From contig JAHBVF010000032.1 of NCBI GenBank assembly GCA_019637685.1, positions 1 through 64,000 of the forward strand: DNA of 64,000 nt, written 5' to 3'. Source of the DNA: Caldilineaceae bacterium. Lineage in GTDB: Bacteria > Chloroflexota > Anaerolineae > Caldilineales > Caldilineaceae. The first letter of the stretch is position 1. Every line of letters begins with the position of its first letter. The notes under the pieces are model-generated. The model saw only the letters and a program-made list of their open reading frames with translations, made no database searches and was not told where the DNA came from. The translations under genes and the position numbers were made by a program. Of the stretch, positions 40,973-49,058 are shown in pieces.

Positions 40973-41632
40973 ATGCTCGTCCGTGACTGCATGACCCGCC
41001 ATCCAATTCTTATTTCGCCCAACCGGCCCGCGCCCGAGGCCGAACGGCTATTGTCGGAGAACCGCATTCGCCATCTGCCGGTGGTGGGGGATGGCAAGCG
41101 ATTGGTTGGGCTGATCACCCGTCAGCGCCTCTCGATGAAGCCGGAAATGCTGGGCAGCCTGAATGTGTGGGAGATTTCCCGCTATCTGGCTGATCTGAAA
41201 GTGAAGCAAATAATGATCAAACGCAAGATGATCGTCACTGTGGACGAGAACCGCAGCGTGGAACGGGCGGCTTCGCTGATGAGCGAGAACAAAATCGGCT
41301 GCCTGCCCATTGTCGACGATGACGATGTGGTCGTGGGCGTCGTCACCGAAGTGGACATTTCGCGGGTCTTCCAAGAGATGCTCGGCCTGCCCATGGATGG
41401 CCTGCGGGTGACGGTGCGGATGCCCAACCGACCTGGCGAATTTGCCAAACTGGCGCGAGTGATTGCCGACCGGGGCTGGGATGTGATAGGGATCGGCACT
41501 TTCCCCTCGCGGCGCAATCCCGGCTTTTACGACGCGGTCCTCAAAATCCCCAACGTGACCGAGGAAGAAGTCAGCGCAGAACTGGGCAAAATTGAGGAGC
41601 AGGCAGTGGTGGACGTGCGCTTCATCGTTTGA
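40973..41632 (+). CDS. CBS-CBS-ACT domain protein (AcuB-like)
   Basis: This 219-residue cytosolic protein has two CBS motifs (about 1-55, VRDCMTRHPILISP...HLPVVGDGKRLVGLITRQ; and 76-132, VKQIMIKRKMIVTVDENRSVERAA...GCLPIVDDDDVVVGVV) and a C-terminal ACT domain (about 143-215, RVTVRMPNRPGEFAKLARVIADRGWDVIGI). CBS pairs bind adenine nucleotides and ACT domains bind amino acids or similar small ligands. AGGAGAAT precedes the ATG. It appears to stand alone between the transporter and protease genes. Confidence 0.92.
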   Translation: MLVRDCMTRHPILISPNRPAPEAERLLSENRIRHLPVVGDGKRLVGLITRQRLSMKPEMLGSLNVWEISRYLADLKVKQIMIKRKMIVTVDENRSVERAASLMSENKIGCLPIVDDDDVVVGVVTEVDISRVFQEMLGLPMDGLRVTVRMPNRPGEFAKLARVIADRGWDVIGIGTFPSRRNPGFYDAVLKIPNVTEEEVSAELGKIEEQAVVDVRFIV

Positions 41633-41696
41633 TCTCTTCCTACCCCCATTCCCATTTCTGGCAGGCTTCTTGCTTTCCCCTCTCTTTCCCCTGTGG

Positions 41697-41711
41697 TACA
41701 ATCGTCAGGTG
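41697..41711 (+). promoter_or_regulatory. -10 element and probable leaderless GTG start
   Basis: GGTACAAT (hexamer TACAAT at 41697-41702) is only 6 bases before the GTG start codon at 41709, and no ribosome site fits between. Transcription would begin at or next to the start codon. The same arrangement occurs at 53834-53849. Confidence 0.5.
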
Positions 41712-42926
41712 AAATCGCTTGCCCGCGCCCTCCTTTATACACTGTTGGCCCTTTTTCTTTTAACCGCGGCCTTTGCTGGCGGTTATTGGCTGCGGGGCGA
41801 GACTGATCCGGCGCTGACAGGCGGGGCAGGCAGCGCGCTCACTGCCATTCCGGACGACGCCGATGCTGTCTGGAACGGTGAACTATTTCGACAGGTTTGG
41901 ATGTTGTTGGAGCAGGACTTCTATGGCGAAGACCCAAGCCTGACCGCGCGCACCTATGCCAGCGTGCGGGGGCTGACTGATTCTTACCATGACGCCTATA
42001 CCCGTTTTCTCGAACCGCAGCCCAGAGAATTGGAGCGGGATCAGCTGCGGGGGCGTTTTGGCGGCATTGGCGCGTGGATCGACGCTGTGGAAGGCGGCTA
42101 TGCCTTGCGTCCCATGCCGGGCCAACCGGCTGAAGCAGCGGGTGTGATGCCGGGCGATCGTCTGGTTGCCATTGATGACACGCCTGTCAGCGGCGAAACC
42201 AGCATCGAAACCATCACCGCGCTGATTCGCGGGCCAGTGGACACGGAAGTCTGCCTGGGGCTGGTGCGTGACCCCGGATCTGAAAGTCTGCGAATCTGCG
42301 TGGCCCGTGCCGAAATCGAGACGCCCAGTGTGGAATGGCGTTTGATCGAAGATATCAGCGGCAGTGCGACAGTTGGTTATTTGAAACAGAGCGTCTTTTC
42401 CGAGCGCTCAGCGGACGAGATGAAGCAGGCGCTGGGCGAACTGATGGCCGGTGGCGCGACCCAATTTGTGCTGGACTTGCGGGGCAATCCCGGCGGGCTG
42501 GTCAGCACGGCTGTGGACGTGGCATCGATTTGGCTGGATGCCGGTGTTGTTTTCTATGAGAGCAAAGCCGACGGCAGCGAAAAGAGCTATCTGGCCGAGG
42601 CTGGCGACAGGACGGAGGGCGCGGCACTGGTGGTCATTGTGGACGGCGCGTCGGCCAGCGCCAGCGAAATTGTGGCGGGTTCCTTGCAGGATCGAGGCCG
42701 GGCAGTGATTGTGGGTGAACGCACCTATGGCAAAGGCAGTGTGCAGCAGGTCCACGAACTGGTGGATGGCAGTAGCCTGCACGTGACCAGCGCCCACTGG
42801 TTTACACCCAACCACAATGCCATTGATGGCGTTGGGCTGACACCCGATATTACGATTGAGCCGGGCACGGACCCCGTGCCCCAGGCGTTGGAAATTTTGG
42901 CGGAGATGTCAAGCAGTGGCCAGTAA
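41709..42926 (+). CDS. S41 family carboxy-terminal processing protease, copy 1
   Basis: This 405-residue protein has an N-terminal membrane anchor (about 3-24), an S41 N-terminal helical part, a PDZ domain (about 115-195, RFGGIGAWIDAVEGGYALRPMPGQPAEAAGVMPGDRL) and the protease core with catalytic Ser in ASASEIVAG and Lys in GKGSVQ. It would act outside the membrane, trimming C-termini. The start was placed at GTG 41709 because it precedes the anchor directly; the frame is open to 41592 but that overlaps the previous gene. A second paralogue follows 77 bp downstream. Confidence 0.92.
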   Translation: MKSLARALLYTLLALFLLTAAFAGGYWLRGETDPALTGGAGSALTAIPDDADAVWNGELFRQVWMLLEQDFYGEDPSLTARTYASVRGLTDSYHDAYTRFLEPQPRELERDQLRGRFGGIGAWIDAVEGGYALRPMPGQPAEAAGVMPGDRLVAIDDTPVSGETSIETITALIRGPVDTEVCLGLVRDPGSESLRICVARAEIETPSVEWRLIEDISGSATVGYLKQSVFSERSADEMKQALGELMAGGATQFVLDLRGNPGGLVSTAVDVASIWLDAGVVFYESKADGSEKSYLAEAGDRTEGAALVVIVDGASASASEIVAGSLQDRGRAVIVGERTYGKGSVQQVHELVDGSSLHVTSAHWFTPNHNAIDGVGLTPDITIEPGTDPVPQALEILAEMSSSGQ

Positions 42927-43003
42927 ACAGCGCTGGCTGAATTTCACAGTCTGGTTTCTGGGCTTACTGACACAGTGAACAGTCGAGGATATCTGAAGCT
43001 ATT

Positions 43004-44308
43004 ATGATTCAATCAGACGGACAGCGCACAACCGAACAGACCGACAAATCCTCGCTGATGCGCTACATAGCCATTGGCTGTGGATTGCTGCTTGTGGTCG
43101 CCATTGTCTTTTCTGTGGGCACGGGTGTGGGCTTTGCCTTTGGCCGCCTGACCGGCAGCGATGGAACCCGGTCATCTGCACCCGCGGTCTCGACGGATGA
43201 CACCGCGCCTGCTTCCGGCGACAGATCCTTGTCCCCGCAGGATATGAAGATATTCTGGGAGGCAATGGGGCTGCTGGAACGGGATTTCTACGGGTCTCTG
43301 CCCAGCGGCACGGAACGGGGGTATGGGGCGATTCGGGGCGTTTTGGGTCTGCTGGATGACCCCAACACCAGTTTTATGGCCCCGGAACAAGCCAGAAACT
43401 TCCTGGAGAGCATCGATGGCAGCTTTGAAGGCATCGGCGCCACCGTTGAATGGGTCGAAGATCGGGGGGCTGTGCGTCTGGTTGAACCCTTCGAGAACCA
43501 GCCTGCCTGGAACGCTGGCCTGCGGCGCAACGATCTGGTCATCGCCATTGATGATGAACCAGTTTCCGAAATGGTCGATCTGACCGAAGCCATCTCCAAA
43601 ATCAAAGGGCCAAAGGGATCGTCGGTGGTATTGACGATCGAGCGCCCCAGCAGCGGCGAGACCTTCGACGTGACTGTTGTGCGGGATGTGATTCAGATCC
43701 CCATTGTTTTTTCAGACACCTACGGTCAGGATGACGATATTGCTTATATCCGCCTGAGCCGGTTCTCCGACGACGCGGGGCGGCGGGTGCGGGATGCGGT
43801 GGAAGATGCCGCGCGCAAGGACCTGCGGGGTCTCATCTTTGATATGCGGGGCAATCCGGGCGGGCTGCTGCGCGAAGCGGTTCGTGTGTCCAGCGTCTTT
43901 CTGGAGGATGAGCGGGTTCTGATCGAACGTTTCAGCGATGGCAACGAACAGATATACGACACGGAAGGCAAGGCTGCACTGCCCGATACCTTGCCTATTG
44001 TGCTCCTGGTGGATGAAGGCAGCGCCAGCGCCAGCGAGATTGTGGCCGGCGCGCTCCAGGACGCGGGGCGGGCTGTGCTCATCGGCACGACGACCTTTGG
44101 CAAGGGGAGCGTGCAACTGCCCCACACCCTCAGCGATGGCAGTATGATGCGGGTGACAATTGCCCGCTGGTACACGCCCGCAGATCGTTCCATCGACAAG
44201 ACCGGTCTGGACCCGGACATTGTGGTTGAGATCACGGACGAGCAGATTGAGGCCGATGAGGATCCCCAACTGGACCGGGCGATTGAGCTTTTGGAAACCG
44301 GGCAATAA
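43004..44308 (+). CDS. S41 family carboxy-terminal processing protease, copy 2
   Basis: This 434-residue paralogue has a membrane anchor (about 20-45), a PDZ domain (GSFEGIGATVEWVEDRGAVRLVEPFENQPAWNAGLRRNDLVIAID) and the S41 core with Ser in SASASEIVAGALQ and Lys in TTFGKGSVQLP. It has the same design as its upstream neighbour, so the pair came from tandem duplication. Both are likely to work in the cell envelope on misfolded or SsrA-like tagged proteins; that they lie beside smpB is suggestive but not proof. Confidence 0.93.
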   Translation: MIQSDGQRTTEQTDKSSLMRYIAIGCGLLLVVAIVFSVGTGVGFAFGRLTGSDGTRSSAPAVSTDDTAPASGDRSLSPQDMKIFWEAMGLLERDFYGSLPSGTERGYGAIRGVLGLLDDPNTSFMAPEQARNFLESIDGSFEGIGATVEWVEDRGAVRLVEPFENQPAWNAGLRRNDLVIAIDDEPVSEMVDLTEAISKIKGPKGSSVVLTIERPSSGETFDVTVVRDVIQIPIVFSDTYGQDDDIAYIRLSRFSDDAGRRVRDAVEDAARKDLRGLIFDMRGNPGGLLREAVRVSSVFLEDERVLIERFSDGNEQIYDTEGKAALPDTLPIVLLVDEGSASASEIVAGALQDAGRAVLIGTTTFGKGSVQLPHTLSDGSMMRVTIARWYTPADRSIDKTGLDPDIVVEITDEQIEADEDPQLDRAIELLETGQ

Positions 44309-44374
44309 CCGCGCAACAACCGCGCAACAACAAACGCACAGCAGTGATAGTGAAATGGTGACGGCAAAATAGCG

Positions 44375-44863
44375 ATGGCGAAGAAGAATAGCAAAGATAC
44401 CGCGACCCAGGGGCCGCGCACAGTGGCTACCAATCGCAGGGCACGCCACGATTATCATATTGAAGAGACGTTCGAGGCGGGCATTGTTCTGAGCGGCACA
44501 GAGATAAAATCTGTGCGTATGGGACAGGTCAACCTGCGCGATGGGTTTGTGCTGGTGCGGGACGGCGAAGCCTGGCTGATGAATGTCCATATTGCCCACT
44601 ATGTGCAGGCCAACCGGGAAAATCACGAGGAGACCCGGCGGCGCAAACTGTTGCTGCACAAACGGGAGATCAACCAACTGCACGGCGAAGCCACCCAGCG
44701 CAACTGGACAATTGTGCCCCTGCGTCTCTACATCAACGAGGCTGGCCGGGCCAAAGTGGAGATTGCCCTGGCCCGGGGCAAGCAACAGTTTGACAAACGC
44801 CAGGACATTGCCAGCCGAGACGCCAAGCGCGATATTCAGCGCGCCCTGAAAGCGGCCTATTAG
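44375..44863 (+). CDS. smpB: SsrA-binding protein SmpB
   Basis: This 162-residue protein binds tmRNA and brings it to stalled ribosomes for trans-translation. Family marks are RRARHDYHIEETFEAGIVLSGTEIKSVR described in part, RDGFVLVRDGEAWL, HEETRRRKLLLHKREI and the basic C-terminal tail KRDIQRALK. The length is standard. The tmRNA gene itself is not in the window. The gene starts 66 bp after the S41 protease. Confidence 0.97.
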   Translation: MAKKNSKDTATQGPRTVATNRRARHDYHIEETFEAGIVLSGTEIKSVRMGQVNLRDGFVLVRDGEAWLMNVHIAHYVQANRENHEETRRRKLLLHKREINQLHGEATQRNWTIVPLRLYINEAGRAKVEIALARGKQQFDKRQDIASRDAKRDIQRALKAAY

Positions 44864-44887
44864 TTGCAAAAGTAACCTGGACATACC

Positions 44888-45715
44888 TTGCCACTTTCTC
44901 CCCCACCCCAGGCCGATCCCATTCAATCTGTTGTCGCGGCCGTCCTTGCCAGCCGCAAATATCGGGCCATTGCGCCTGAGTTGGTGGCATCGATTGCGGC
45001 TGGCGAACTGGCAAAAGGACGCAGCCACAAGGCAGCGGTCAAAGCCACGAAAAACCAGCTACACCAGAGCGCAGCCGTCTACCAGACCGGGCGGATGGCT
45101 TATGACCAATGGCTCTCTGCCTTGAAGCAGGTGTGGCCGGATGTGGATGGCCGGGAACCTCTGCTGCGCGGCCTGATGGCCGAGCACACTTCGACCAACG
45201 AGCGTCTCCCCTTTCTCGACGAATTTTATAGCCGGATCTTCGCGCTGCTGCCGCCTATCCACTCTGTGCTGGATATCGCCTGCGGTCTCAATCCGCTCTC
45301 CCTGCCGTGGATGCCGCTTGCGTCCCAGGCCACCTATCACGCCGTGGACATCTTCTCCGACCAAATCGCCTTCCTCAACAATTTCTTTCGTGTAGCCAAT
45401 ATGAGCGGCAAGGCCGAAACGCGCAATGTCCTCACGGATTGCCCGCCCGAACCCGTGGACCTGGCGCTGATTCTGAAGACGATTCCCTGTCTGGAGCAGA
45501 TGGACAAGAGCGCGGGTTCCCGGCTGCTGGGATCGATTCGGGCACGCCATCTGGTCGTTTCGTTTCCCATCCGCAGTCTGGGCGGGCGCCAGAAGGGGAT
45601 GGCAGATACCTATGCCGCGCATTTCACAGCGCTGATTGCGGATTGGGACGTCCAGGTTACCCGACTGGATTTTGCCAACGAATTGGTTTTTGTATTGCAG
45701 CGCCAGCCACAATAA
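44888..45715 (+). CDS. 16S rRNA (guanine-1405-N7)-methyltransferase homologue, ArmA/Rmt family
   Basis: This 275-residue protein matches the Rmt/ArmA/FmrO family along its length. The N-terminal helical rRNA-binding part (14-70, VVAAVLASRKYRAI..., RSHKAAVKATKNQLHQ) leads to STNERLPFLDEFY (102-114), the SAM site SVLDIACGLNPLSLPW (126-141), LKTIPCLEQ (196-204) and SFPIRSLGGRQKGM (225-238), all family signatures. Known members methylate G1405 in the ribosomal A site and block 4,6-linked aminoglycosides. Here it sits in a chromosomal setting after smpB with no mobile element. Its TTG start is uncertain. Whether it alters G1405 in this organism is not shown. Confidence 0.88.
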   Translation: MPLSPPPQADPIQSVVAAVLASRKYRAIAPELVASIAAGELAKGRSHKAAVKATKNQLHQSAAVYQTGRMAYDQWLSALKQVWPDVDGREPLLRGLMAEHTSTNERLPFLDEFYSRIFALLPPIHSVLDIACGLNPLSLPWMPLASQATYHAVDIFSDQIAFLNNFFRVANMSGKAETRNVLTDCPPEPVDLALILKTIPCLEQMDKSAGSRLLGSIRARHLVVSFPIRSLGGRQKGMADTYAAHFTALIADWDVQVTRLDFANELVFVLQRQPQ

Positions 45716-45737
45716 AACTACCCCAATAAAGCCTGAA

Positions 45738-45868
45738 CACACTGTAAATAAAATGATTTGACGTTTCCGTAGGTGCAGTTTTGAACTGCACAGGCAGCCG
45801 AAGGGGTATTCATCCCTTGTGCAGCTACAAGCAGCGCCTACGATAAAAAAAACTTTGTTTACAATGTG
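45738..45868. repeat. Composite nested palindrome
   Basis: Outer arms CACACTGTAAATAAA (45738-45752) and TTTGTTTACAATGTG (45854-45868) match at 13 of 15 positions. An inner palindrome runs from CGTAGGTGCAGTTTTGAACT at 45768 to GCAGCTACAAGCAGCGCCTACG ending at 45842 (the last 20 bases shown in part). The core is related to the element at 12544-12625. It looks like a small non-coding mobile element. Confidence 0.7.
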
Positions 45869-45886
45869 CTGAACAAATCCCCCAAT

Positions 45887-45918
45887 AAAAAAAAGAGAGA
45901 CACCGAAGCGTCTCTCTC
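45887..45918 (-). terminator. Terminator of the small secreted-protein gene
   Basis: On the minus strand GAGAGAC (45910-45916) pairs with GTCTCTC (45895-45901) around an 8-base loop, followed by a run of T (45887-45894). It lies about 30 bp after the stop at 45948. Confidence 0.88.
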
Positions 45919-45947
45919 AAAGAACTATGATTTGTGCTTGCGATAAA

Positions 45948-46385
45948 TTAGCGGGAGACCACTGGCACAAAAACGCCGAAGCGTGCGGAGGTAGAATAGA
46001 TCGGTAATCCGTTGATCTCTGCCAGGTGGACGGTTATGGACCCGTTGTCGCCGATGACATACCCCTGGGGTGCTGTAATTTGAAGCTGATAGGTGCCCAC
46101 CGCTAAATTGTCGAAGATATAATATCCTTCGGCATCGGTCATCATTTCACGGACAAAAAGGCCCTCTGCGTCATACAAACGCACCTGCGCATTTTTGATA
46201 CCCCGCTCCATCGGTTCCCGCATTCGACTGATATTCCCGTCAAAGAAAACTTCGCCGACAATCGAAGCCGCGGCTCCGCTGTCGGCCACGGGGGCTGCTG
46301 CCAGAGAAGCCGGCAAAAGGGCGAGCAGAGCCGTCACCAGTACGAGCAGGCGGGCAGTTCGTGCAAAAGAGGGTGACAGATTCAT
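45948..46385 (-). CDS. Small secreted SdrD-B/CNA-B-like protein
   Basis: This 145-residue protein has a signal peptide (LLVLVTALLALLPASLAAAPVA, cut near residue 33) and one beta-sandwich of the SdrD-B or carboxypeptidase-regulatory kind: GEVFFDGNISRMREPMERGIKNAQVRLYDAEG, then MMTDAEGYYIFDNLAVGTYQLQITAPQGY. Such domains serve as spacers or binders outside the cell. The ATG at 46385 has GAGG upstream; the frame is open to 46433 but without a signal-peptide-like start. It stands alone, with a TATACT at 46455-46460 as a possible -10 and its own terminator. Confidence 0.82.
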   Translation of the reverse strand: MNLSPSFARTARLLVLVTALLALLPASLAAAPVADSGAAASIVGEVFFDGNISRMREPMERGIKNAQVRLYDAEGLFVREMMTDAEGYYIFDNLAVGTYQLQITAPQGYVIGDNGSITVHLAEINGLPIYSTSARFGVFVPVVSR

Positions 46386-46743
46386 GTGGGTGTTGCCTCG
46401 GTTGAAAATGGAAGTATTGGCTTTTCTGGACAAAGCAGGACTTTGTGCCTATTTAGTATAGCCTTATTTTTCCCTGCTGACACTGACAATCTACTGATCA
46501 ATCTACGTATTAATGCTGATGCATTTGCGTACATAACCTGACGAATGCGCTCGATAAATGGCAAAAACTGCGCGGCTGTGAAGATTTCGGGCCGCTATGC
46601 AACACAGGCAGACCTTCTCTCCATTGACAGGACGTTCTGGTCTATGTTTGTACCCTTAACTGGACGCGCATAGCCTTCTGCATTATCGGAGGCAATGCGC
46701 GGGCAGAACAGTGCGCGGGCATAACCAGCCCGTAAATAATATA
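46386..46743. other. Intergenic region, no gene seen
   Basis: It carries the likely upstream region of the small secreted protein and the downstream region of the GNAT gene. TGCGCGGGCA occurs twice (about 46697 and 46712). No coding frame, RNA or clear terminator was recognised. Confidence 0.5.
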
Positions 46744-47643
46744 TTATTGGGGTTCCCAGGGGATGGGGCTTACGTCATCGTGGCGAAGTGTGCGGCGGGA
46801 TGTGCGATCCACCCGCATCACCAGTTTGCAGGCCGGATCAGGGCAGACAGCCCGACTATCCGTCTCCATCCAGTCTGCGGGGTGGTTGAGCCGTTGTTTG
46901 GCCGGGAGTAGGGGCAAGACGGCCTGGAGTGCATAGACACAGAAGTGCCCGCCGTCGGGCAGGGATAAACTGCTGCTGTTGCGCAGATGAAAGCAATCGC
47001 CCTCGCGCATATCGCACGTACAGTGGCCATCGATAGATTCGACGACGACTGTCAGATCGTAAAGGTCGAATGTGTCCGCCTCTGGCGTTTCCCGTCCTGT
47101 TTTCTCGCCGGTGGGCCTGACTTTGCGCCAGTAGAGGTAGTGATTCACGGCTTCGTATAGTAGAAATCCCGCTTTTTGTAGCACCCGGGCCGAGAGGGTA
47201 TTGGTATAGTTGGTTTCCGCGATTACACTGCCCACGCCGGGTTGGGCAAAGGCCCAGCCCAGCAGGCCGTTGACCATTTCGGTTGCCAGCCCCCGGTTCC
47301 GATACGGCTGCTCGATCCCGTAGCCGATTTCAACTTCACCTGCGTTGTTGGGGGGACCCTTGAAGCCGATGCCACCCACGAATATATTTTCGTCTTTCAA
47401 AACAGCAGCCCAGAAGGTGTTCCAAACCGCGTCTTCAGACTCCTGCTTCATATAGGCAATGCTCCGCGCCACTGTCGAGTGCAGTTCCTTCTCCAGAACT
47501 GCGCCTGTGACTTGTGCGCCGAGTGAACGCTCTAGCTGGGCAAAATCGTTCAATTGCCACTGCATTTGGGCCAGGCTCAGGGGGATCAGGCGCAGCCGTT
47601 CGGTCTGCACCGGCGCGTAGCCGGGCAAATGTTCTGGCTTCAT
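46744..47643 (-). CDS. GNAT acetyltransferase fused to a TIGR04076-like domain
   Basis: This 299-residue protein has two parts. Residues about 12-175 are a RimJ/RimL-type acetyltransferase (VQTERLRLIPL, GEVEIGYGIEQPYRNRGLATEMVNGLLGWAF, ETNYTNTLSARVLQKAGF). Residues about 195-285 look like TIGR04076: DLTVVVESIDGHCTCDMREGDCFHL, then GGHFCVYALQAVLPLLPA and CPDPACKLVMRV, with conserved Cys. TIGR04076 proteins are usually separate and about 90 residues long, with no known reaction. The ATG overlaps the stop of the AhpD-like gene as ATGA, so the two are coupled. Confidence 0.8.
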   Translation of the reverse strand: MKPEHLPGYAPVQTERLRLIPLSLAQMQWQLNDFAQLERSLGAQVTGAVLEKELHSTVARSIAYMKQESEDAVWNTFWAAVLKDENIFVGGIGFKGPPNNAGEVEIGYGIEQPYRNRGLATEMVNGLLGWAFAQPGVGSVIAETNYTNTLSARVLQKAGFLLYEAVNHYLYWRKVRPTGEKTGRETPEADTFDLYDLTVVVESIDGHCTCDMREGDCFHLRNSSSLSLPDGGHFCVYALQAVLPLLPAKQRLNHPADWMETDSRAVCPDPACKLVMRVDRTSRRTLRHDDVSPIPWEPQ

Positions 47644-48242
47644 TGGCCTGCCCCCCAGGCCCGCACAAAAGATTCTGGTTCAACGCCCAGGCCATTGGCA
47701 ATGCGGGTGATGTAGTTGAAATAGGCGATGACCTGAGTGGCGTCGTGAATGGCCGTGTCATCAAAGCCGTGGCCGCGCAGGATGTCCAGGTCCGCAGGAG
47801 ATATGTCGTGCTGGTGGTGGGTGAGCTTGGCCGCGTGGCTGCACAGGCCGCGGTCGGCCGCGGTCAAAGTGGCGGTGCGCCAGTCGGAAGCAATGCTCTC
47901 CACCCAGGCGTCAGCTTCTTCGCTTGTGGCAAAATCTTCGCTTGTGGCAAAAACAGTTTCGACCTCGGCACGGAGGTCGTGGGCGTGGGCGCGGGTTCAG
48001 TAGACACACCCCAATTCTGCCGCCACAACCGTTGCCAGCATCTCCCGCTGTGTTCGGCTGAGCGGAGAACGTCCGTGCATAATCGCGCCGTAGAGTTCCA
48101 TACTGGTTTTGAGGGTGCGGGCATTGAGCGACATAATCTGAACAATGCCCCACACCCGGCCCGCGCGTTTTAGCGCTTTGTCCAATTCGGATTTGAGTAG
48201 CCCGCTGGCCTGCTCCGGCAGAATCTGCTGAATCCACGGCAT
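47640..48242 (-). CDS. AhpD/carboxymuconolactone-decarboxylase-like protein, candidate selenoprotein (in-frame TGA = Sec82)
   Basis: Two frame halves (48242-47997 and 47996-47640) are the same frame split by one TGA at 47997-47999. Read through, the 200-residue protein is a normal-length AhpD-like peroxidase-related protein. The active site is E67-x11-C79-V-Y-[TGA]82-T-R-A-H86, exactly the AhpD pattern E-x11-C-x2-C-x3-H with TGA at the second Cys. A 7-bp hairpin with a 6-base loop begins 17 bases after the TGA (see the SECIS entry). The second half keeps the fold (LTHHQHDISPADLDILRGHGFDD, DATQVIAYFNYITRIANGLGVEPE). The ATG at 48242 has GAGGAA upstream; the SDR gene ends 19 bp before. The alternative is a nonsense mutation. 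Confidence 0.8.
47960..47979 (-). promoter_or_regulatory. SECIS-like hairpin after in-frame TGA
   Basis: On the minus strand CGACCTC (47979-47973), loop CGTGCC, then GAGGTCG (47966-47960) form a perfect 7-bp stem. The loop starts 24 bases after the TGA and has G as its second base. Bacterial SECIS elements are expected as a short stem-loop about 16-37 bases after the UGA with a G in the first loop positions, so the placement fits. Binding by SelB is not shown. Confidence 0.65.
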
Positions 48243-48261
48243 GGGTGGCAATTCCTCGCGC

Positions 48262-48999
48262 TTAGCCTACGCTGACATCTGTGGGGTACAGGTCCATACT
48301 TTCCACATTGGCCCGCTGGGGCAGACCCGCCACAAAGACCACCGCGGCGGCCACGTCCTCGGCCTGCATCATTTTGGCTCTGTCTTCGGCAGACGGCGGA
48401 GTGGGGCGCAGGTCCAAAATCGGGGTGGCTCCCACGCCGGGGTTGATGGTGCAGGCCCGCACCATATGGGGGTTGCCTTCTTCATTGGTGATACGGGTCA
48501 GGGCGTGCATTCCCAGTTTGGACGCGCTGTAGGCCACACCGGCCAGCAGGCTGGGGTAGTTGGCTGCTTTGGACCCGATATTGACGATTGTGCCGTCCCG
48601 CCGCTCTACCATCTCTGGCATCACAATTTTGGTGAAGAGCCAGGCGCTGGTCAGGTTGACATTGATGATGCGATCCCACTCTTCGGTGGTTGTGGCATCA
48701 ATGCGCCGGTGAGAAACATTCATCCCCGCGTTGTTGACCAGCACATCGATGCGGCCCAGCCCGTCCCGGACCGCGGCCACAGTGGCCTCGATTTGGGCCT
48801 GCTCGCCCACATCACAGGGACACACCAGTGCTTGCCGACCCATTGTGCGGATGCGGTTGGCCAGTGCTTCCAATTTGTCGGCCCGTCGGGCAACCAGCGC
48901 GACATCCGCGCCTTCCTGCGCGCAGGCCAGGGCAATCGCTTCGCCAAAACCACTGCTGGCTCCCGTAACGACAATCTTCTTGTTTTCCAGTCGATTCAT
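48262..48999 (-). CDS. Short-chain dehydrogenase/reductase (SDR), NADP-type
   Basis: This 245-residue classical SDR has the cofactor motif TGASSGFG (13-20), basic residues ARR after the second strand (suggesting NADP), NNAG (89-92), catalytic Ser in NIGSKAANYP and Y-x-x-x-K in YSASK. The best matches in memory are the YdfG-like or 3-hydroxyacyl/serine dehydrogenase group, but the substrate is not clear. AAAGGA precedes the ATG. It runs ahead of the AhpD-like gene with a 19-bp gap, so the three genes to 46744 form one operon. Confidence 0.92.
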   Translation of the reverse strand: MNRLENKKIVVTGASSGFGEAIALACAQEGADVALVARRADKLEALANRIRTMGRQALVCPCDVGEQAQIEATVAAVRDGLGRIDVLVNNAGMNVSHRRIDATTTEEWDRIINVNLTSAWLFTKIVMPEMVERRDGTIVNIGSKAANYPSLLAGVAYSASKLGMHALTRITNEEGNPHMVRACTINPGVGATPILDLRPTPPSAEDRAKMMQAEDVAAAVVFVAGLPQRANVESMDLYPTDVSVG

Positions 49000-49058
49000 T
49001 GTGGCAATCCTTTATGCTTGGGTTGGGTTGACTTATGCTTGTGATCCGGCTTGTCGTT

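Noticed and set aside
47997..47999. TGA as a simple nonsense mutation making two pseudogene pieces
   Set aside because: Not excluded, but the exact position at the active-site Cys, the hairpin after it and the coupled downstream gene fit selenocysteine better.
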